A DNA stretch of 64,000 nt from Nageia nagi (taxonomy: Eukaryota; Pinophyta), in NCBI GenBank assembly GCA_050084985.1, contig JBITNC010000001.1, positions 13,950,001-14,014,000 on the forward strand, in the 5' to 3' direction. Position 1 is the first letter of the stretch, and each line of letters opens with the position of its first letter. A program made the position numbers and the translations under genes. Positions 57,101 through 64,000 of the stretch are shown here, in pieces. The notes under the pieces were generated by a model that was not told the origin of the DNA, made no database searches, and worked only from the letters and a program-made list of their open reading frames with translations.

Positions 57101-57340
57101 TCAAAGGAACATATTAAACTTTACCAACAAAGTGTTGGAATATGGAATAAGTTAGCCAAATTGGATAAATTGATCAACAAAAATAGAGTATGGTACATGA
57201 TACCAAGGTGGAGGTATTTAAATGGTAGAGGATGCTACAATACATTCCCAATATTCAACTTCCTAAATGGAATCTTATGTCTCAATCATTTAAGATGGTG
57301 AAAGAGACACCTTGAACATGTTTTAAAGTAGTGGTGGAGG
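54120..57340 (+). pseudogene. Long gene-like remnant of unknown family
   Basis: Several + strand open stretches lie close together: 54,155-54,349, 54,315-54,521 ('DDEEKIIFYLVERRYEGMRY', 'PKEYYQYALKKLFRWVKD'), 54,508-54,756 ('HTWELKLICPRVNFSSNFMV'), 55,452-55,727 ('HQHFLSTWEKLKAYLVEHEV') and 57,077-57,301. Between them the sequence keeps a protein-like look across stops (for example acidic 'EEIPSEEIEHV' at ~56,500 and Lys-rich stretches near 57,000). All are on one strand, with Lys/Glu/Trp-rich composition unlike the AT-rich flanks, so I read this as one decayed long protein gene, probably of a transposable element. I do not recognise the family and see no reverse transcriptase or transposase motif. 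Confidence 0.45.
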
Positions 57341-58580
57341 CATAATTTTTAAATACATAGTAGTGGAATCATATTTTTGCAATGAAATTAGTAAGTTGGT
57401 AGTAAGTTATGTTTCCATGTTTCTACAAATACTAGAGGAGAATCAAAGAGAGGCAAACTTTTCTATTTTTTCAATTTGGCTAGCAAGGTATTCTATGTTT
57501 TCTCTATTTGTATATCTTTTTATTTGTTTTACACCCATACTCTTCCATGCATTCTATGTCAAGTTAGTTGTACATGTTACAGGGAAATCATCAAGCTATA
57601 AGCTATTCATCTCATGGATATTCTCTAGAGATCTAGAATAGAGTAGTTATTCTAGGATAAGGCTAAATTTTATATTTTTGTTTACAAGTATTGTATCAAG
57701 TACAAGACCATCATTATAATTATTGTAATTCTCTTTTTGAATGTGCAACAAAGTATTGTTGCACTTACATACTAAGTTCCATTTTTAATGAAAATGATGA
57801 TTCCCTTGTTGTTTCAATTCCTATGTCATATATGAATGTATTTGGTTCTAGTTATTAAATGTTACATCATTTGAATGTTTCATAATTATTTCTTCTACAT
57901 TTTTATGTTTATCTATTACATCATTTGAATAGGTGAATGTATGAATGCTTTACTTCTTTATGTTCAATTTATTCTTAGTAATGTACAACTATGTACCCAA
58001 ATTGTGGGTGAATACGCCAATCTACTTGCTAGTTTATATAATTTTTCTTTGGGATAAACCTACTTTTATTTTAACAAACAAGTATAATAGGAAATAATAG
58101 TGATTTCATTCAAGACTAATGATTAAATATTAAGTGAACTCATTATAGAGTTACAATATTGGGCATTAGTTTATAGGTATTTTATGGGATGTGGAATTTA
58201 ACCCAAAAGGGAGAGCATAGCTAGGTATTCTTATATATTTTTTGATACTAGGGGTTTTCATACTTAGTGACAATAGTTTGATGAAAATCAAAGGTGTGTG
58301 AAATCTTGTCATAATGGGTTATGACACCATTACTAGGGAGAACTTATTTTCTTGTTAAATTTATCTTATTGGAATGATACAAGAATAAAAACAAATAGTA
58401 CTAAGCATGGTACTAGAGACTCTACATACTGTAGTTATTGAATAATTCATCAAAGTGGCCAATACTAGGAGGTGAGGCTCCCATTTATTATTAGAAGTAT
58501 ATGACCCAAATGTACTTTTCAAAACAAATTTATGCACTCAACAACTTCCTAATTTTAATTTGAGTAATATTTTAGGAGTA
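57341..58580. other. No recognisable gene
   Basis: AT-rich. A 92-codon open frame at 57,363-57,641 (+) is hydrophobic ('FSLFVYLFICFTPILFHAFY') with no known domain. This stretch could include the 5' LTR of the gag-protease remnant that follows, but I could not define LTR ends. Confidence 0.35.
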
Positions 58581-58584
58581 GTCT

Positions 58585-60840
58585 CTCCATATACTCCTCT
58601 AGGTTCCATTTTTTACATCTAGCCTCTTATTATACCAAATTCACCTATCTCATATTTGAACCTAAATCCAAATCCTCCAATGGCTAATAGGTGGAGAATT
58701 GGTAGATATAAAGCCTTTGACCTCACTCAATGGACTCCACAACATGAGCTCCTTGAGAAAATGGAAAAGCATTTATCTATTTTTGAAGGAAATAATGTAA
58801 TGACTAGGGAGGAGTATATCAAGTTATTTATTTAGGCTTTATATGTTCTTAATATTGAGAATGAGGATATAGTCCTTCAATTATTTTATCATAATCTTAG
58901 TAAAAATACAAGGGATTAGATTCAAGCCTTACTTACTTATTCAATAGCTTTCTATGATAGAATGGAGGATTTGGTTTTATCCAAGTGTGGAGAAAGGAAT
59001 AATGAGCATCTAATATTGATTGAGATATCAACAATCAAGAAAGAGAATGAGTCCATTGATAAGTTTAACCAAATATTTATTAATCTTATAAGTAAGCTTT
59101 TGATAAATGTTAGGCTAACAATGTGCAATCCATTATGTATTACAAGCAAGATTTTCTTAGTGATATTAGATATGAGATAAGAAATTGGAGAGATTAGGAT
59201 CTGTAAGAATGCAATATTATATATTGAGAAGAAAATAATAGGGGCTAGAAAACTCAAACCATATTCCTTAGATCCTATAGTTGAGATGAAACCCAAGAGG
59301 ATTGAGATCTCTCCTTCTCTATATTTAGAAGATCATGAACCATCAACTAAGATGTATAAACACATATTATATATACTCTATAGCATGAATAATAGCATTT
59401 CTTGAATGAAAATAGATAAGAATTAGTAATATCAAAGGTCATATTATACATAAAATTAGCCCAATAAACCTGAAGCCTCCTCAAGGAAGAATGATAGTAA
59501 GGTTCCTTTCAAGAAATTTGTTAATGTCCCTTGGGAAGCTAACATGTAATACAAAAAGGAATATAAAGACATGAATCTTGTACCTAACACATTTCCTAAT
59601 ATGTACCTCAATCAAATAGCTTCCTATCACTTTCCTATTTTTAAAATTCCTCATAACCTTGAGCAATATGGTATTTAGTTGAATCAGATGATAGAGCAAG
59701 AACAAGAACTTAAAGAAGAAAAGCCCAACGTAAATTGCATATGGACTATGCATGATGAGAATAGTGAGCTAATTTTCCAAGATGATATAGATACTAACTA
59801 GAATAATCTAATTCAAAAGGCCATAGGTACTAATTCATCCATCAAAAAAGTGAAATAATATTTTCCAATAGTATTACTCACTAAAAACAAGAAGGTGATT
59901 ATTGAATTAGAAAATGATGTAAATGTTACCAAACTCAAAAATAGGAACATTTCATATAAGGTAGAAAATGAGCATGCTAAGAAGAAACTATATAGTCATG
60001 ATATTCCTAAAAAAAGATGCAAACCTCTCCAAACCTACTGCTCAATCTTCTTTAGTCCAAAAGGTAGATCCTACACTTATCTCACAAGCTAAACCCTTAC
60101 AAATAGATGAATAAAATTCTAAAGAAGAGAATATTGGAGAGACTAATAGGAATGTGTTTGATCTTATAAGTGATATTATGAAGCTTAAAGTATCAGTTCC
60201 CATAAAAAAACTCATGATAATTCCTAAGTAGGATCAACCTAAAACTATTATACAATATCTTCAAACTCATGGTAAAATTGTTAATGATAATTATCCTACT
60301 AGAATAAAGCCATTTTGGATTGACTTGTACTAGTGATTTCCCACTTGTGTTTGTTATGGAAAGTAGATATGTGCAAACACTTGGGGTAGTGAAATATGTT
60401 CTAGTTTACTTAGAAAAATTCACTTCTAAGTGAATGCTTATGGATCTGGTTATTATAAATTTTGAGCCTTGTTTCTCTATCCTATTATCAAGACATTTTT
60501 GTAGCACCTTAGGGGGAATAATACAATTAGATTCATCTTTTTCCACTATCCTTATGCCTGATGGAACCACAAAGAGAATGTATAAATAACCTTGTAGTAA
60601 AGTGGTAGTAAAATTTTAGCCACAAAAAGTTATACCAATCAATTATTTCACTAAAGTTTTAGTACTAGCTTTTGATCATGTCCATGGTATTTATACATTA
60701 TGGCATTCCCCTAAAATATGAGATGAAGAATGGGTAATAATGCAATATGAAGTTCCTTAGTATATTCCTCCTAATATCATATCCTAAGTTGACCAAAATA
60801 TTGAAGATTTATTGTAAAATATGTTATGGATTCTATTTTT
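58585..60840 (+). pseudogene. gag-protease remnant of a Ty3/gypsy retrotransposon ('element Y')
   Basis: Gag runs from ~58,585 to 59,345 with 'HELLEKMEKHLSIFEGNN', 'LQLFYHNLSKNTRD', 'LSKCGERNNEHLIL' and 'IKKENESIDKFNQIF'. The pattern is a folded Gag core, then K-GE/DKK, then L-KK-ES-S-FN-RFN, as in a widespread plant gypsy Gag. After a decayed linker (59,480-60,330), 'FSILLSRHFCSTLGGIIQLD' and 'LMPDGTTKRMYK' (60,440-60,590) match the protease/LLSR-W segment that follows the catalytic site in such elements. The protease Asp site itself is not recognisable. There are more than ten stops. No reverse transcriptase follows; the element is cut off at ~60,840, near the next element's presumed LTR. 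Confidence 0.65.
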
Positions 60841-60977
60841 TTATGGAGAAAAACCTTAGTATGGTTAGGGTGTTAGTGTTTTATTACAAAATGTGAGGGG
60901 TTTATTTTTAGAAATCATATACAAATTGGAGTTTCCTTGCATAAATAACATTGTAGAGTATGAAGCTATAGATGCCT

Positions 60978-61013
60978 TAAAATGAATTATTATTTATTAA
61001 ATAATTCATTTTA
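60978..61013. repeat. 14-bp inverted repeat (hairpin)
   Basis: TAAAATGAATTATT and its exact reverse complement AATAATTCATTTTA, separated by an 8-base loop. It lies in the 60,840-61,600 interval, which may be the LTR of the next element. No T-run or other RNA signal was identified. Confidence 0.8.
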
Positions 61014-61604
61014 GAGCTTCCATGATATTTATTATAAAAGGGGGTTAAAATATACCCAATATAATGTAATCAATGCAATGGACCATTGTAAAATGTAAAA
61101 GGTGTCAAATATTAATAAAGACACTTCAAATTATGTAATGTATAAATATCTCATGAATAAAGAAGACAAGGGCATTGCTATAAAGATATATCAAAGGTAA
61201 TGTAATATTATTAGGTAGGGGCAATCCAAAGCTACAAGAGGGACTTCAAAACATGTAAGATCACTTTATCCTACCAATAATAGTATTTTATAACACCATG
61301 TTTGCATATATATGTTAAATCCTTTAACTCGCTCCTGCATATCTTTTATTCCTTTCATCAATTTATTTATTTCACATAGCTAGTGATGTATCACTTTTAG
61401 GCCATTAGCAGCATGTGTTTGTGTGAATGCATTATGGTGATTGATGAATAGTTTTTATTATTCCATGTTTATGTGATTATGATGAAGGTACATTATTTTT
61501 TATTGTTCATTTTATGCCATATATCTAATATATGATTCAATCAAATATTGTAGATAAATAATACATTAGTTTATCAAATTATGCATTATTTTGTGTCTAG
61601 ATTT

Positions 61605-61614
61605 TGGTGAACCT
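61605..61614 (+). promoter_or_regulatory. Decayed primer-binding site before the second gag remnant
   Basis: TTTTGGTGAACCT resembles TTTGGTGAACCCGACG at 28,378 in the Tat element, and it lies ~110 bases before the gag ATG at 61,724 (about 70 bases in the Tat element). This suggests the presumed LTR ends near 61,602. Confidence 0.5.
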
Positions 61615-61723
61615 ATTTGTTCAATTTATCTTGCCCTCTTGGTGAGATCTTATGATAATTATGTTAAATAGTTGTATCATTAGTGACATATATTACTATT
61701 TTTAGGCTAATAGCAATGTAAAA

Positions 61724-63650
61724 ATGGAACAATTGGTGCAAGAGCTTTAGAAGAAAATTGATAGTTTGGAAAAGGAAGTACAAATATTCAAGAGTTTGGG
61801 TAGGTTGTCAGTCAAGCTCAATGTTGTTCTATATACTAGAATTACCAATATTGAGAATAGAAGGAGATCATAATCAAATAATAATGACTATGATGGTTTA
61901 TTCATCTCACCCTTATCTAAAGAGATTTGTAATTTTCCCTTACCACCCGATCATAAGGCCCCTAATTTTGAGATGTTTAGTTGTGACTAAGACCCAAAAT
62001 AGCATCTTATTAGCATTCAAGATGAGTTCTTATTGAAATTAGGGTTAGAGGAGAATTTATTGGCTAAATTCTTTCCAAGGAGACTAAAAGGTGATGCTAG
62101 TAAGTGGTTCTACAATTTGTCTAGTGGTACAATAGATTTTTTCAAGTCATTGGTCAAGTTATTCATGGGATAATACAAACATAATATCAAATAGCAAAGT
62201 GCTATTATAGATTTATGTGCAATAAGGAAAGGGGGTGATGAAACCCTAGTAAAATACATTCCCTAGTTTGAAAAGGTATGGTAATAAATTCAAAGTAATA
62301 TGGATGAAACTAAAATTTGTGCTATCTTTAGAGATTCTATTGTACATGTTCTTAATTTGCATGCTCGTAGTAATAAAAATTAGCTTTAGAGCATTGATAC
62401 AAGAATTATTACAAAAAGAGAAGGTGTTACTTGAATTAGGTGAGATCAAGTATACACCTAATCCTTTTCACAAAGAAAATAGATTAACATATGCTAAAAA
62501 GAAGAAAAAAGTATGCATATGGTTGATAGACCTGTTTCTCCATCAAATTTACAAAGATCTGCTACTACAAAAGACATTAGGTATACTTTTCCAATTCAAA
62601 TATGATTTATTATGAGGGATATAATGAAAAAGGGATGATTATATCCAATGGAAAAATTACCCCAAGATGATAATGTTCCTATGGGAAAATCAAATGTTTA
62701 TTACACATTTCATCAAAGGAAGGGTCATGCTACGAATTTTTGCAAGGCATTAGAGCCAACAATATTAAATATTATTATTCAAGGAAAGTATAAAGTTGAT
62801 AAAATGACTATAAATAAAGGACATATATTGAATATATTTTCCATGGAAAAAGAGGTGTATGTAGGACTAAGAAGAAGGTGTCCATGATATGCTCCCAATC
62901 TAATTACTATAGAAAAAGTAAGCATACCCCTTTATGCAAAGACATATAGTGTTATAGAGCAATTAAAAACTACTCCTATAAAGATTAGTTTGTATGATAT
63001 TATATCTACATATAAAATATATAGAGAGATCTTATATTCTTTATTCAAAAATGAGGTAGTCCCTACAAATATGTTTGCTACTACATTCTCTAAAAAGTTT
63101 AGAGCTATTAAGGAATGTGATGCTATCTCTTTTTACAAATCTAAAAATATTAATAAAGAGTTTGTTGATGAATGTTTAGCTTTATATATTACACATATGA
63201 TTAAATAATGGGAAGTAAAAAAGAACCATGGTAGATAATGGATCAGTTGTTAATGTTTTTTTCCATAAGTTTTTGATTCAACTCAAAGAAAAAGGTGTAG
63301 AAGTTCCTCCATTAGAAGAAGCTACATTCATAATTAAGGCATATGATAGCTCATCTAAAAAACTAGTAGGGATAGCCAAAATTATGGTAACTACAAGAGT
63401 AAAGATAATTGTAGCTAAATTTTAGTTGGTTGATTCCAAATTATCATATAATATGTTATTGGGAAGGCCTTGGCTTCATGATATGGATGCAATCCTATAT
63501 ATAGTATGTCATAGATTAAAGTTTGAATTTTAAGGGGAGGTTCATATAGTCCTTGGTGATCCAAAACCATATGATTTATGTAATGCAACAAATTTTGAAG
63601 AAATTGCAATGACTTTCCTAGATATGAGATTGATCCCTTAGAACACAATG
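61724..63650 (+). pseudogene. gag-protease remnant of a Tat-lineage relative ('element Z')
   Basis: It starts at ATG 61,724 (MEQLVQEL). Segments are collinear with the Tat element at 28.5-30.4 kb: 'LLAKFFPRRLKGDASKWFYN', 'YKHNIK', 'IDLCAIRKGGDETLVKYI', 'LLQKEKVLLELGEIKYT', 'CIWLIDL', the modified zinc knuckle near 62,700 ('FHQRKGHATNFC', first Cys replaced by Tyr), 'VIEQLKTTPIKISLYDI', protease 'MVDNGSVVNVFFHKF' (DNGS in place of DGGA) and 'NMLLGRPWLHDMDAI'. There are many stops and frame changes. It ends in the protease-reverse transcriptase linker at the window edge, so pol may lie beyond 64,000. It is useful as an outgroup showing the undamaged Gag junction. Confidence 0.75.
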
Positions 63651-64000
63651 CATTGGGGGAAATTATAGAAAAATAGACTCAAATTACAAAAATTAGGATG
63701 GGTACTTACAGAATTGAAAACTTGGATTTATTTTTTTCTATAAAATATTTGGGATGACCCAAAATTCTATTTATAGAGGGTCATTAGTGGCATTCATTTA
63801 TGCTAGAGAGCCATTAATGATGTGAAAATAGTGGAGATGAAACTAGATCTTGCTCCATCACATCTGTATTGCCTAGTCTTGACAAATCCACACTAGTTCA
63901 AATGACCATGAACATAAGTAAACTCTTTCCATATCCTTTTCTACATAAGTCTATGATTGAAAATTATAAGTACAAAAGGGGGAGTATTAGAAAATTATGA
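63651..64000 (+). other. Possible continuation of element Z
   Basis: No motif recognised. In the Tat element the equivalent stretch is a poorly conserved linker before reverse transcriptase, so absence of a match is not surprising. Confidence 0.3.

Overview
This is nuclear DNA from a land plant with a repeat-dominated genome. It is very AT-rich and almost every recognisable gene belongs to a transposable element. A gymnosperm is plausible because of the element mix, the amount of old decayed repeat and the style of a PPR fragment, but nothing here proves the species. I see no intact host gene, tRNA, rRNA or CRISPR array.

The main structure is a nest at about 2.45-43.7 kb. The outermost and oldest layer is an LTR retrotransposon with LTRs of about 3.6 kb ('element X'). 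Its 5' LTR is at 2453-5678, its decayed interior at 5679-9564, and its 3' LTR is now in three pieces (9565-10115, 25275-27521, 42879-43713). The first break is a 15.2-kb Mutator-like DNA transposon (10116-25274) with long terminal inverted repeats (TIRs) and a 9-bp target-site duplication (TSD). The second break is a Ty3/gypsy Tat-lineage retrotransposon (27522-42878; 856-bp LTRs; TSD agtat). The uninterrupted 5' LTR of X supplies the empty site for both insertions. The Tat element is itself broken inside its integrase by a young, apparently intact chromodomain-bearing Ty3/gypsy element (33165-38767), followed directly by a 339-bp inverted copy of part of its own LTR.

Within the Mutator-like element I recognise a decayed MULE transposase with a SWIM-like end (14.6-16.4 kb). 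There are also fragments that look like captured or co-resident genes: two PPR-protein pieces, a tandem pair of domains resembling DUF8039, and a piece resembling plant EEIG1/EHBP1-type NT-C2 proteins. Its TIRs, and one internal block, are built from many copies of a near-palindromic motif related to ATATCATGGGCATATA.

The Tat element carries gag, protease, reverse transcriptase, a degenerate RNase H, a second archaeal-type RNase H and integrase. It is disabled by one frameshift, two stop codons and the nested insertion. Its 3' untranslated region holds three successive tandem arrays, one with higher-order structure. Short GC-rich near-palindromes recur in its LTRs, coding linkers and 3' UTR.

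The left edge (1-2452) is low-complexity DNA with several tandem arrays. The right part (43.7-64 kb) is a graveyard: a LINE ORF1 (DUF4283 plus zinc knuckle) and a probable ORF2 scrap, a minus-strand LTR with its primer-binding site, a CATAAG-rich repeat block, a long unidentified gene-like remnant (54.1-57.3 kb), and two gag-protease remnants of Ty3/gypsy elements (58.6-60.8 and 61.6-63.65 kb). The second of these is a diverged relative of the Tat element.
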